Shown here piece by piece: positions 1 through 9,043 of a DNA stretch of 64,000 bases (positions are counted from its first letter, which is position 1; each line of letters opens with the position of its first letter). The DNA comes from HNR sp040400085 (GTDB lineage Bacteria > Actinomycetota > Actinomycetes > Actinomycetales > Microbacteriaceae), in contig JBBAQX010000013.1 of the NCBI GenBank assembly GCA_040400085.1, positions 20,278 to 84,277 of the forward strand, read 5' to 3'. The notes beneath the pieces are model-generated. The model was not told the DNA's origin. It made no database searches and was given only the letters and a program-made list of their open reading frames with translations. The position numbers and the translations under genes are program-made.

Positions 1-1584
1 ATTCCGCGGAAGAATAACCGGAAATGGGTCCTCAGGAAGCCACACCTCCTCGAGCCTTTTTGCGATTCCGCAGAGCGCGATATCAGTAATCCCCGCCTCA
101 TTGAGGGCCCGGTGAGCGGCAGCAACCTGCGGTTCCCCTCCATCGACAACGATCAATTGCGGCCTATTGCGGAATGCCCCCGGCGCAGCCTCAACACCAC
201 TCTCCGCGTTGAGTTGGGCAGCCCTGCGAGAAATGACCTGATAAATAGAGTCCGTGTCGTCTGTGGTCTCAGGAATCGAATACCTCCGGTACCCGCCCTT
301 AAACGGCAGCCCGTCTTCGAACACCACGAGAGATGCGACGACGTTGGTTCCCTGGAGGTGCGATACGTCGACACACTCCATCCGAAGCGGGGCCTCCGGC
401 ATCCCCAGCGCATCCTGCAACGTCGCAAGCGCCTCCGAACGGGTGGCCAGGTCAACACTTCTGCGGGTCTTGTAGAGCATCAAATGCTGCTCGGCGTTGA
501 GCCGGGCTCGATCCAGCAGCGCAGCTTTGTCTCCGCGGCGGGGAACCCGAATCTCGATCGCGGAGCCTCCGTGCTGCTGCTGAAGAACCTCCGCAAGCAC
601 CGCACTGTCGGGTGGCATTGCCGCGACGAGAAGACTCCGTGGCGGCTGTTCGTCGTCATACGCCGTCTGTAGAATCGATTCGATCAGCGTGGCGGGCGAA
701 TCATCGAGCTCAAGATCGACAATCCAATTTCGTTCACCCCTGATCCGCCCTCCCCTGACGATAAATTGATGAACGGATGCCGCCAGCTCGTCACCGGCAA
801 GGCCAAAGATATCTGTGTCGACCGAATCATCGAGCACAACAGCGCTCTTTGCCAGCACCAGCTGCAGTGACTTAATCTGGTCTCGAAGTTTTGCCGCATC
901 CTCGTATCGCTGAGTGGCGGCGGCCTCCCCCATCTGGGCGGTGATCTCACGAACAATGCTCTTGTCGTTGCCTGCCAGAAAGCTGATAAGCCGCTCGACC
1001 ATAGCCCGATGTTCCTCGAATGTTACCCTGTGGGAGCACGGGCCGGCGCAGCGCCCGATCTGGCTCGCAAGGCAAGGCTTCCCGCTACCCATCGCCCGCT
1101 TGTAATCAGATTCATTACAGGTACGAATAGGAAACGCCTGCTGAAGGAGGGTAAGCGTCTCCTTCACAGCCCAGACCTTCGGGTATGGCCCGAAATATCT
1201 CGCACCCTTGATTTTTGCGTTACGGGTCATAATCGCACGGGGTGCCTCATGCGCCCGAGTTACGGCGATGTACGGATAACTTTTATCATCGCGAAACTGA
1301 ACGTTAAACGGCGGCTCGAACTCGTTGATCCAGGTGTGCTCCAGCAGAAGCGCCTCAGAGTCGCTGCCGACCACCGTCCATTCGACCCTGCTCGCCGTGG
1401 TGACCATGCGTCGGGTGCGTTGGTGCAACGACTCGATCGGCGCAAAGTAGTTGCTGAGGCGGGCGCGGAGGTTCTTAGCCTTGCCGACGTAGAGGACTCG
1501 GCCACGGGCATCCGAAAATCGATAGACGCCCGGCCCAGTGGGGATCTCCCCCTGCGCCGGACGGTAATCCTGCGGGTTTGTCAT
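1..1584 (-). CDS. uvrC: UvrABC system protein C, 3' end beyond window
   Basis: UvrC makes both incisions in nucleotide excision repair after UvrA/UvrB have marked the lesion. The frame is open for 528 codons from ATG at 1584 to the window edge, so the C-terminal helix-hairpin-helix part is missing from view; the family is usually about 600-650 residues. The N-terminus shows the GIY-YIG nuclease pattern (GVYRF then LYVGKAKNLR, about residues 18-37). Near the edge the RNase H-like nuclease domain is recognisable from the stretch PQLIVVDGGEPQV. The start overlaps the uvrA stop as ATGA, which suggests translational coupling. Identification is secure. Confidence 0.95.
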   Translation of the reverse strand, partial: MTNPQDYRPAQGEIPTGPGVYRFSDARGRVLYVGKAKNLRARLSNYFAPIESLHQRTRRMVTTASRVEWTVVGSDSEALLLEHTWINEFEPPFNVQFRDDKSYPYIAVTRAHEAPRAIMTRNAKIKGARYFGPYPKVWAVKETLTLLQQAFPIRTCNESDYKRAMGSGKPCLASQIGRCAGPCSHRVTFEEHRAMVERLISFLAGNDKSIVREITAQMGEAAATQRYEDAAKLRDQIKSLQLVLAKSAVVLDDSVDTDIFGLAGDELAASVHQFIVRGGRIRGERNWIVDLELDDSPATLIESILQTAYDDEQPPRSLLVAAMPPDSAVLAEVLQQQHGGSAIEIRVPRRGDKAALLDRARLNAEQHLMLYKTRRSVDLATRSEALATLQDALGMPEAPLRMECVDVSHLQGTNVVASLVVFEDGLPFKGGYRRYSIPETTDDTDSIYQVISRRAAQLNAESGVEAAPGAFRNRPQLIVVDGGEPQVAAAHRALNEAGITDIALCGIAKRLEEVWLPEDPFPVILPRN

Positions 1585-4481
1585 CGCTCAGCGGATGCCT
1601 TGGCCGGCTTGCGCTTCACATCCAGGATCTCGGCCAGGAACTCGCCGGTGTAACTATCGGGATGCTGGGCAACCTTCTCGGGGGTGCCCGTCGCGACGAT
1701 CGTGCCTCCCTTAGCTCCGCCCTCCGGGCCGATATCGATGATCCAATCGGCGGAACGGATCACGTCGAGGTTGTGCTCGATCACCAACACCGTGTTGCCC
1801 TTATCGACCAGGCCGTTCAGCACCAGGAGGAGTTTGCGCACGTCTTCGAAGTGGAGCCCCGTGGTGGGTTCGTCGAGCACGTAGATGGTGCGGCCGTTGG
1901 ATCGCTTTTGCAACTCCGTCGCGAGCTTCACACGCTGAGCCTCACCGCCGGAGAGTGTCGTCGCACTCTGGCCGAGCCTTACATAGCCGAGGCCAACGTC
2001 TACGAGAGTTTTGAGGAAACGGTGAATGGCGCTGATCGGCTCGAAGAATTCGGCCGCCTCTGCGATAGGCATGTTGAGGACCTCGGCGATGTTCTTGCCC
2101 TTGTAGTGCACCGAGAGTGTGTCTCTGTTGTAACGGTCGCCGCCGCAGACCTCGCACGCGACGTAGACGTCGGGCAGGAAGTTCATCTCGATCTTGAGCG
2201 TTCCGTCGCCGGAGCAAGCCTCGCAACGGCCTCCCTTGACGTTGAAGCTGAAGCGGCCGGGCAGGTAACCGCGAACCTTCGCCTCCGGTGTCTCCGAGAA
2301 GAGCGTGCGGATGCGGTCAAACACACCAGTGTAGGTTGCCGGGTTTGATCTCGGTGTGCGCCCGATCGGGTTCTGGTCGACGTGCACAACCTTGTCGAGG
2401 TGCTCGAGTCCTGTGACCCTGGTGTGACGTCCGGGGACGGTGCGGGCGCCGTTGAGCTTGCCGGCCAGCACCTGATACAGGATGTCGTTGACGAGCGAGG
2501 ATTTACCGGAACCGCTCACGCCCGTCACCGCGGTAAAGACGCCGAGGGGGAAATCGACCGTGACGTTCTTGAGGTTGTTCGCCTGGGCGCCAACGACGGA
2601 CAGCTTGCGGTCCTTGTCGCGCGGGCGGCGTTTCTTGGGCGTCTCGATCCGCAGCTCGCCGGACAGGTATTTACCGGTCAGCGATTTCGGGTTGCTCAGG
2701 AGCTCCGCGTAGTGGCCGGAGTGCACGACCTCGCCGCCCTCGACGCCCGCGCCAGGGCCGATATCGACAATCCAGTCGGCGGTCCGGATGGTGTCTTCGT
2801 CGTGCTCAACAACGATCAGGGTGTTGCCGAGGTCCCTCAGCTTCACCAGGGTATCGATCAATCGGCGATTATCGCGCTGGTGCAGACCGATGCTGGGCTC
2901 GTCGAGCACATACAGTACCCCGGTGAGGCCTGAGCCGATCTGGGTCGCGAGACGGATGCGCTGGGCCTCTCCACCGGACAGCGAACCGGCCGCGCGGGCC
3001 AGGTCGAGATAGTTGAGCCCGACCTCGATCAAAAACTCAAGACGCAGCCGAATCTCACGGAGCACCTGGGCCGCGATTGTCGCCTGGCGATCGGTGAGGG
3101 TGAGCTCGTTCATAAAGGACTGAGCCTCGGAGAGGCTGAGCTCGCAGACATCGCTGATGCTCTTTCCACCGACGGTGACGGCGAGCACCTCTGGCTTCAG
3201 CCGTTTTCCGTCGCACACGGGGCAGGGCACCTCACGCAGGTATTCGTTCCACTTCTGGCGCGACCAATCGCCCTCAGCCTCGAGGTATTGGCGTTCGATA
3301 TAAGGAACGACGCCCTCGAAGCCAGAGCTATACGACATCTCCCTGCCGAAACGGTTTTTCCACTTCACGCTAACCGAGAAGTTGTTGCCGTGAAGCACGG
3401 CCTGCTGCACGTTTTCCGGCAGCTTCTTCCACGGGGTTTTCAGGGAAAAATCAAGCTCGTCCGCCAGCCCGACGAGGAGCTTTTCGTAGTATTGGTAGAG
3501 ACCCTTGCCCTGCGTGGTCCAGGGGACGATGACTCCCTCGGAGATGCTGAGGCTCGGATCGCCGAGCAGCAAATCGTCGTCAACCGACATCCTGGTGCCC
3601 AGGCCGGAACATTCCTGGCACGCGCCGAAGGGTGCGTTGAATGAGAACGTGCGCGGCTCAATCTCCGTCAATTGGACGGGGTGGTGATTGGGGCACGACA
3701 GTTTCTCGGAGAACGTATGCCACGCGGCATCCCCATCCTCGTCGACGTAGTTGATCATGACGAGGCCGTCGGTGAGGCGCAGCGCAGTCTCAAGCGAGTC
3801 AGTAAGGCGCCCGAGGATCTCGGGGCCAGCTACCAGGCGGTCGACAATAACCGAGATCGTATGCTTGACCTGCTTTTTGAGCGTTGGCGGCTCGCTCAAC
3901 GAGATCCGTTCGCCGTCTACCAGGGCGCGGGAGAATCCGCTGGCGGCAAGGTTCGCGAAAAGGTCAACGAACTCGCCTTTTTTGGCGGAAACCACCGGGG
4001 CGAGGATCTGGAAGCGCGTGCGCTCCTCCATGGTCATCAGCCTGTCGGCAATCTGCTGGACCGTTTGGCGTTCGATAACCTCGCCGCACACCGCGCAATG
4101 CGCGATACCGGTGCGCGCCCAGAGGAGACGCATGTAGTCGTAGATTTCCGTAATCGTGCCGACGGTGGAACGCGGGTTGCGGTTGGTAGATTTCTGGTCG
4201 ATGGAGACCGCCGGGCTGAGCCCCTCAATAAAGTCCACGTCTGGTCGGTCAACCTGTCCCAGGAACTGGCGGGCATACGCTGACAGGGACTCGACATAAC
4301 GCCGTTGGCCCTCCGCAAAGATGGTGTCGAACGCGAGGGAGGATTTTCCGGAACCAGAGAGCCCGGTGAAGACCACGAGCGAATCCCGCGGTACGCTGAC
4401 ATCGACATTTCTGAGGTTGTGTACCCGGGCACCCTTGACGTGGATGTGTGTTTTGTCGGTACGATTCGGCTGGCTAGTAAT
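1581..4481 (-). CDS. uvrA: UvrABC system protein A (excinuclease ATPase)
   Basis: UvrA is the damage-sensing ABC-type ATPase of nucleotide excision repair and works with UvrB. The protein has two ABC modules, with Walker A motifs GLSGSGKSS (N-terminal) and GVSGSGKSS (about residue 640). Both signature motifs read LSGGEAQR, and zinc-finger cysteines are present (CAVCGEV, CPVCDGK, CEACSGDG). No ATG, GTG or TTG lies between the upstream in-frame stop and codon 42, where a GTG would remove the conserved start of the family (GARVHNLRNVDV, about residues 22-33). The only sensible start is ATT at 4481-4479, five bases after a GGAGAAG ribosome-binding site. This gives 966 residues, the usual family length. 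The stop overlaps the uvrC start. Confidence 0.93.
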   Translation of the reverse strand: MTSQPNRTDKTHIHVKGARVHNLRNVDVSVPRDSLVVFTGLSGSGKSSLAFDTIFAEGQRRYVESLSAYARQFLGQVDRPDVDFIEGLSPAVSIDQKSTNRNPRSTVGTITEIYDYMRLLWARTGIAHCAVCGEVIERQTVQQIADRLMTMEERTRFQILAPVVSAKKGEFVDLFANLAASGFSRALVDGERISLSEPPTLKKQVKHTISVIVDRLVAGPEILGRLTDSLETALRLTDGLVMINYVDEDGDAAWHTFSEKLSCPNHHPVQLTEIEPRTFSFNAPFGACQECSGLGTRMSVDDDLLLGDPSLSISEGVIVPWTTQGKGLYQYYEKLLVGLADELDFSLKTPWKKLPENVQQAVLHGNNFSVSVKWKNRFGREMSYSSGFEGVVPYIERQYLEAEGDWSRQKWNEYLREVPCPVCDGKRLKPEVLAVTVGGKSISDVCELSLSEAQSFMNELTLTDRQATIAAQVLREIRLRLEFLIEVGLNYLDLARAAGSLSGGEAQRIRLATQIGSGLTGVLYVLDEPSIGLHQRDNRRLIDTLVKLRDLGNTLIVVEHDEDTIRTADWIVDIGPGAGVEGGEVVHSGHYAELLSNPKSLTGKYLSGELRIETPKKRRPRDKDRKLSVVGAQANNLKNVTVDFPLGVFTAVTGVSGSGKSSLVNDILYQVLAGKLNGARTVPGRHTRVTGLEHLDKVVHVDQNPIGRTPRSNPATYTGVFDRIRTLFSETPEAKVRGYLPGRFSFNVKGGRCEACSGDGTLKIEMNFLPDVYVACEVCGGDRYNRDTLSVHYKGKNIAEVLNMPIAEAAEFFEPISAIHRFLKTLVDVGLGYVRLGQSATTLSGGEAQRVKLATELQKRSNGRTIYVLDEPTTGLHFEDVRKLLLVLNGLVDKGNTVLVIEHNLDVIRSADWIIDIGPEGGAKGGTIVATGTPEKVAQHPDSYTGEFLAEILDVKRKPAKASAER

Positions 4482-4486
4482 GGTGA

Positions 4487-4493
4487 CTTCTCC
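4487..4493 (-). promoter_or_regulatory. Ribosome-binding site that decides the uvrA ATT start
   Basis: GGAGAAG on the minus strand lies 5 nt before an ATT codon. It is the only Shine-Dalgarno-like element upstream of the conserved UvrA N-terminus, and an in-frame TAG stands a few codons further upstream. This makes ATT the likely initiation codon. Confidence 0.6.
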
Positions 4494-4555
4494 GTGAGGC
4501 TAGTGACGTGAGGTTTGTGACATGAGAATACTGTGTTGGTGCGGTTGATAATCCG

Positions 4556-6619
4556 CTACTTATTGATGTGCCCGGCCGCCATCATATTCCGCAATTCTTT
4601 CTTAAGGTCGGCGACTTCGTCACGAAGGCGCGCGGCCAATTCGAACTTAAGTTCGGCTGCGGCATTAAGCATCTGCGCGTTGAGATCTGCGACGAGCGCC
4701 TCAAGTTCGTTAGCGCCCTGAGCTGCGATACCGGTGCGGCGCAAGTTGGGGGTAGGCGACTTCTTGTCACGCGAGCCGAGGAGCTCGGCGGTATCGGCAT
4801 CCTCCCGCGCGAGAACCGCCGTGATATCGCTGATCTTCTTGCGGAGCGGGGTCGGATCGATCCCGTGCTCCAGGTTGTAGGCGACCTGGATTTCGCGGCG
4901 GCGATCCGTCTCGTCGATGGCCTGGCGCATCGACGGAGTGATGCGGTCGGCATACATGTGGACCTCGCCGGTGACGTTACGCGCTGCACGGCCGATGGTC
5001 TGGATGAGCGAGGTCGAGGAACGCAGGAAGCCTTCTTTGTCGGCATCTAGGATCGCAACAAGAGAGACCTCGGGAAGGTCGAGACCCTCGCGCAGCAGGT
5101 TAATACCGACCAGGACGTCATACACGCCTTGCCGAAGCTCGCTCAAGAGCTCTACCCGGCGCAGGGTATCGACGTCGGAGTGAAGGTAACGGACCCGGAC
5201 CCCGGCCTCCGTCAGGAAGTCTGTGAGTTCTTCCGCCATCTTCTTGGTCAAGGTGGTGACCAGCACGCGCTCATCTTTCTCGGTGCGCTGTCTGATCTGT
5301 TCGAGGAGGTCGTCTATCTGGCCGAGCGACGGCTTAACAACGATCTGGGGGTCGACAAGGCCCGTCGGACGAATGATCTGCTCCACCACGCCATCCGCGA
5401 TTCCCATCTCGTATTTGCCCGGAGTGGCCGACAGATAGACCTTCTGGCCGACACGATCGTTGAATTCGGGCCATTTGAGAGGGCGGTTGTCGAGTGCGCT
5501 GGGCAAGCGGAAGCCGTGGTCGACCAGAGTGCGCTTTCGAGAGGAGTCACCCTCATACATCGCGCCAATCTGGGGGACGGTGACGTGAGATTCGTCGATA
5601 ACGACGAGAAAGTCATCCGGAAAATAATCGAGGAGGCAGTGCGGGGCCTCCCCCGGCTGGCGCCCATCGATGTGACGCGAGTAGTTCTCGATCCCCGAGC
5701 AGAAGCCGATTTGCTCCATCATCTCGAGATCAAACGTCGTACGCATCCGCAGGCGTTGTTCCTCGACAAGTTTTCCCTCGTTTTTAAGTTCGGGGAGACG
5801 CTGGTCGAGCTCGTCTTTGATCTGGCCGATAGCGCGTTTCATGACGGTGTCGCTAGCCACATAGTGCGAGCCTGGGAATACCGAGACCGAATCAGGCTTG
5901 CTGACGACATCACCGGTCAGGGGATGAAGGAAATACAGGGCTTCTACCTCGTCACCGAACAGCTCGATCCTTATCGCGAGTTCCTCATACATCGGAATAA
6001 TCTCGACCGTATCGCCTCGCACCCGAAAGTTACCTCGGGAGAAATCAATGTCATTCCGCTGGTATTGCATTGAGACAAACTTGCGGATGATCTGGTCGCG
6101 GTCGATCTGCTGCCCCACCCGGAGCGCCACCATGGCCTCATAATATTCCTCGGGCTTACCTAACCCGTAGATGCACGAAACAGTAGACACCACGACAACG
6201 TCCCTGCGGCTCAGCAGGGAGTTCGTCGTTGAGTGGCGGAGCCTCTCAACTTCGGCGTTGACCGAGGAATCCTTCTCGATAAACGTATCGGTCTGCGGGA
6301 CATACGCTTCTGGCTGGTAATAGTCATAGTAAGAGACGAAGTACTCAACGGCGTTGTTCGGCATGAGCTCGCGGAACTCGTTTGCCAGCTGGGCAGCGAG
6401 AGTCTTGTTGTGAGCCAGAATCAACGTGGGACGCTGCACCTGTTCGATCAGCCATGCGGTGGTCGCAGACTTACCGGTACCCGTCGCACCGAGCAGGACG
6501 ACATCTGTGTCACCTGCGTTGATTCGTGCTGTTAGTTCTGCGATAGCTTTGGGCTGGTCACCGCTGGGCTTATACTCACTGACGACCTCGAAGGGTCGAA
6601 CAACACGCGTAGGTTCCAT
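4556..6619 (-). CDS. uvrB: UvrABC system protein B
   Basis: UvrB is the DNA helicase-like subunit that verifies damage and recruits UvrC. It has 687 residues, normal for the family. The helicase motif I (GATGTGKSATTAW, about residue 43) and the beta-hairpin region rich in tyrosines (VSYYDYYQPEAYVPQTD, about 93-109) are visible. So are DESH (motif II), the helicase C-terminal part with QTIGRAARN, and a C-terminal UVR domain (about 645-685) that binds UvrC. It lies 74 bp upstream of uvrA on the same strand. A TAGACT box 6 nt before the ATG and no clear Shine-Dalgarno suggest a leaderless message. I saw only a half-site resembling an SOS box, so LexA control is not shown. Confidence 0.97.
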   Translation of the reverse strand: MEPTRVVRPFEVVSEYKPSGDQPKAIAELTARINAGDTDVVLLGATGTGKSATTAWLIEQVQRPTLILAHNKTLAAQLANEFRELMPNNAVEYFVSYYDYYQPEAYVPQTDTFIEKDSSVNAEVERLRHSTTNSLLSRRDVVVVSTVSCIYGLGKPEEYYEAMVALRVGQQIDRDQIIRKFVSMQYQRNDIDFSRGNFRVRGDTVEIIPMYEELAIRIELFGDEVEALYFLHPLTGDVVSKPDSVSVFPGSHYVASDTVMKRAIGQIKDELDQRLPELKNEGKLVEEQRLRMRTTFDLEMMEQIGFCSGIENYSRHIDGRQPGEAPHCLLDYFPDDFLVVIDESHVTVPQIGAMYEGDSSRKRTLVDHGFRLPSALDNRPLKWPEFNDRVGQKVYLSATPGKYEMGIADGVVEQIIRPTGLVDPQIVVKPSLGQIDDLLEQIRQRTEKDERVLVTTLTKKMAEELTDFLTEAGVRVRYLHSDVDTLRRVELLSELRQGVYDVLVGINLLREGLDLPEVSLVAILDADKEGFLRSSTSLIQTIGRAARNVTGEVHMYADRITPSMRQAIDETDRRREIQVAYNLEHGIDPTPLRKKISDITAVLAREDADTAELLGSRDKKSPTPNLRRTGIAAQGANELEALVADLNAQMLNAAAELKFELAARLRDEVADLKKELRNMMAAGHINK

Positions 6620-6625
6620 GTATTC

Positions 6626-6631
6626 AGTCTA
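6626..6631 (-). promoter_or_regulatory. -10 box of leaderless uvrB promoter
   Basis: TAGACT is followed by exactly six bases (GAATAC) and the uvrB ATG, so transcription would begin at or next to the start codon. The same arrangement precedes coaE. No convincing -35 hexamer is seen. Confidence 0.5.
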
Positions 6632-6664
6632 CGCGCCACCACCGACACTCAGATGTGAAGCATC

Positions 6665-7267
6665 TTATCGATGTCTGATCGCCCTACGCCACAGCTCGTC
6701 CGCCTGGGCAATTGTCCACTCCTGAGTACCGGACGAATCAATGACCACATCGGCAATCGCCCGGCGCTCATCCTCGCTCGCCTGTTTCGCGATACGAGCC
6801 GCCGCATCCTCCGAGCTCAATCCACGGATACTCGAGAGCCGCTCGAGGCGAGTCTCTACCGGGGCCTCAACTGTGACAACAAGGTCCCAGGGGTGATCAA
6901 CTTTCGCCTCAACAAGGAGGGGGACGTCGTAGACGATGACAGCATCCGGGTCGTCTCTCTTGATACGGGCGATCGCTTCGCGGGTAAGCCGCTGGACCTC
7001 GGGATGAACGATACGATTGAGAGAGGCAAGGGCATCCCCATCAGCGAAGACGAGTGCGCCGAGCGCCGTCCTGTCGAGTGAACCGTCTTCGGATAACACG
7101 GCGACACCAAACGCCTGTGCGATAGCGGCAAGGCCGTCGGACCCGGGCGCGACAGCCTGACGAGCAACCTGGTCTGCGTCGATGTGATAAGCACCCAGCT
7201 CTGCCAACCTCCGTGCAACCGTGCTTTTTCCTGCGGCGATGCCGCCAGTCAATCCGATAAGATACAC
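6665..7267 (-). CDS. coaE: Dephospho-CoA kinase
   Basis: CoaE phosphorylates dephospho-CoA at the 3'-OH of the ribose, the last step of coenzyme A synthesis in the cytosol. The P-loop GLTGGIAAGKSTVAR is at the N-terminus (residues 5-19), followed by the HIDADQVAR motif (about 28-36) that is characteristic of the family. The length, 200 residues, is typical. The start is GTG at 7267. It lies between rpsA and uvrB, and a TAGACT box 6 nt before the GTG suggests its own leaderless promoter. Confidence 0.95.
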   Translation of the reverse strand: MYLIGLTGGIAAGKSTVARRLAELGAYHIDADQVARQAVAPGSDGLAAIAQAFGVAVLSEDGSLDRTALGALVFADGDALASLNRIVHPEVQRLTREAIARIKRDDPDAVIVYDVPLLVEAKVDHPWDLVVTVEAPVETRLERLSSIRGLSSEDAAARIAKQASEDERRAIADVVIDSSGTQEWTIAQADELWRRAIRHR

Positions 7268-7273
7268 CGTTTC

Positions 7274-7279
7274 AGTCTA
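7274..7279 (-). promoter_or_regulatory. -10 box of leaderless coaE promoter
   Basis: TAGACT is followed by GAAACG and the coaE GTG. Box and spacing are the same as at uvrB. Confidence 0.5.
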
Positions 7280-7346
7280 GAGCCTCGACCGGCGCGATGC
7301 TGGCGATCGAACACCGCACGGGGTGAGCCAGCAGAGTTAAACGCGA

Positions 7347-7376
7347 ACGGGCCACACCCAGAAGGATGCGGCCCGT
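7347..7376 (-). terminator. Hairpin downstream of rpsA
   Basis: ACGGGCC (7347-7353) and GGCCCGT (7370-7376) form a perfect 7-bp stem about 20 bp after the rpsA stop. The U-tract is weak (CGCGTTT), so termination efficiency is uncertain. Confidence 0.5.
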
Positions 7377-7396
7377 AATGCGTGTCGAAAAGAACC

Positions 7397-8848
7397 TTAG
7401 TTCTTCTCCTCCAGGGCGGACTTCAGTGCCGCGAGTGACTCGTCGCCAGCAAGAGCGCCGCCAACGGTGTTGTCGCTCGAGAAAGCGGAGTCTGCTGCAA
7501 TAGCAACGTCTTCTGCCTCTTCAGCGGCTGAGACAGCAACCTGCTTCTTGTGGGCTTCCCAACGTGCCTGAGCGGCAGCGTATTCCTGCTCCCACTTCTC
7601 GCGCTGAGCTTCGAAGCCCTCTTTCCACTCGTTGGTCTCGGGGTCGAAGCCCTCGGGGTACTTGTAGTTGCCCTCTTCGTCGTACTCGGTGAGCATTCCG
7701 TAGAGCGCAGGATCGAACTCGGTGCCCTCGGGGTCAACACCCTCGTTAGCCTGCTTGAGGCTGAGCGAGATACGACGACGCTCGAGATCGATGTCGATAA
7801 CCTTGACGAATACCTCGTCGTTGACCGACACAACCTGCTCGGCGAGTTCAACGTGCTTGCCCGACAGCTCGGAGATGTGCACGAGTCCCTCGATGCCATC
7901 TGCGACGCGGACGAACGCACCGAACGGAACCAGCTTGGTGACCTTACCCGGAGCAACCTGACCGATTGCGTGGGTGCGGGCGAATACAGCCCAGGGGTCT
8001 TCCTGCGTAGCCTTGAGTGACAGTGAAACACGCTCGCGGTCGAGCTCAACCGAAAGAACCTCAACGGTTACTTCCTGGCCAACCTCAACAACCTCGGATG
8101 CGTGCTCGATGTGCTTCCAGCTGAGCTCGGAAACGTGGACGAGGCCGTCTACGCCGCCAAGGTCAACGAACGCACCGAAGTTGACGATCGACGAGATAAC
8201 ACCCTTGCGAACCTGTCCGGGCTGGAGGTTTGCGAGGAACGTCGAACGGCTCTCCGACTGAGTCTGCTCAAGAAGCGCACGACGCGACAGAACAACGTTG
8301 TTGCGGTTCTTGTCGAGCTCAAGGATCTTGGCTTCGATTTCCTGGCCCAGGTAAGGGGTCAGGTCGCGAACGCGACGCAGCTCGATAAGCGATGCGGGAA
8401 GGAATCCACGGAGTCCGATGTCAACGATGAGTCCACCCTTGACAACTTCGATGACCGTACCGGTAACAACGCCGTCTTCGTCGCGGATCTTCTCCACGTC
8501 GCCCCATGCGCGCTCGTATTGTGCGCGCTTCTTGCTGAGGATCAGGCGGCCTTCTTTGTCTTCCTTCTGGAGAACGAGCGCCTCAACGCTGTCTCCGACG
8601 TTGACAACCTCGGTGGGGTCAACATCATGCTTGATGGAAAGCTCGCGTGAGGGGATAACACCCTCGGTCTTGTAACCGACGTCGAGAAGAACCTCGTCGC
8701 GGTCGATCTTTACAACGGTTCCCTCAATGAGGTCTCCATCGTTGAAGAATTTCAGAGTCTTCTCGACTGCGGCAAGAAAATCTTCAGCAGAACCAATATC
8801 GTTGATGGCGACCTGCTTGGCTGCCTTGCCGGTCGTTGCGGTTGTCAT
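7397..8848 (-). CDS. rpsA: 30S ribosomal protein S1
   Basis: S1 binds mRNA at the 30S subunit. The 483-residue protein contains four S1 RNA-binding repeats, at about residues 35-105, 120-190, 207-277 and 293-366. The second pair is very regular (DLGGVDGLVHVSELSWKH and VADGIEGLVHISELSGKH). The acidic C-terminal tail has FDPETNEWKEGFEAQREKW, a form I associate with actinobacteria. The start is ATG with GGAG about 11 nt upstream. A separate promoter and a leader of about 100 nt precede it. A growth-essential, high-expression gene; codon use fits. Confidence 0.97.
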   Translation of the reverse strand: MTTATTGKAAKQVAINDIGSAEDFLAAVEKTLKFFNDGDLIEGTVVKIDRDEVLLDVGYKTEGVIPSRELSIKHDVDPTEVVNVGDSVEALVLQKEDKEGRLILSKKRAQYERAWGDVEKIRDEDGVVTGTVIEVVKGGLIVDIGLRGFLPASLIELRRVRDLTPYLGQEIEAKILELDKNRNNVVLSRRALLEQTQSESRSTFLANLQPGQVRKGVISSIVNFGAFVDLGGVDGLVHVSELSWKHIEHASEVVEVGQEVTVEVLSVELDRERVSLSLKATQEDPWAVFARTHAIGQVAPGKVTKLVPFGAFVRVADGIEGLVHISELSGKHVELAEQVVSVNDEVFVKVIDIDLERRRISLSLKQANEGVDPEGTEFDPALYGMLTEYDEEGNYKYPEGFDPETNEWKEGFEAQREKWEQEYAAAQARWEAHKKQVAVSAAEEAEDVAIAADSAFSSDNTVGGALAGDESLAALKSALEEKN

Positions 8849-8953
8849 GTAGTTAGTACTCCAGTACGGACATATATTAGGCCGCGAGCTAGTTCACCCA
8901 CACAATATGGGACTGCGCGCGACAGCGGACAAAAATCACAGTTGTGACACTGT

Positions 8954-8983
8954 AGTCTAACCCACTTTAATGCGGGAACTCAA
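8954..8983 (-). promoter_or_regulatory. rpsA promoter
   Basis: On the minus strand TTGAGT (8978-8983) is followed after 18 bp by TAGACT (8954-8959). This predicts initiation near 8947 and a leader of about 98 nt. A small TCACA/TGTGA stem followed by TTTTT lies at the start of the leader. Confidence 0.55.
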
Positions 8984-9043
8984 ACAACAAAACCCGTATG
9001 TTTCACTTTCCTGTGAAAAATGACGGCGCGAAGATTTCGACAG

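Noticed and set aside
6590..6610. Possible SOS box near the uvrB start (TCGAAC half-site)
   Set aside because: Only one half of the palindrome is present and it lies inside the coding region.
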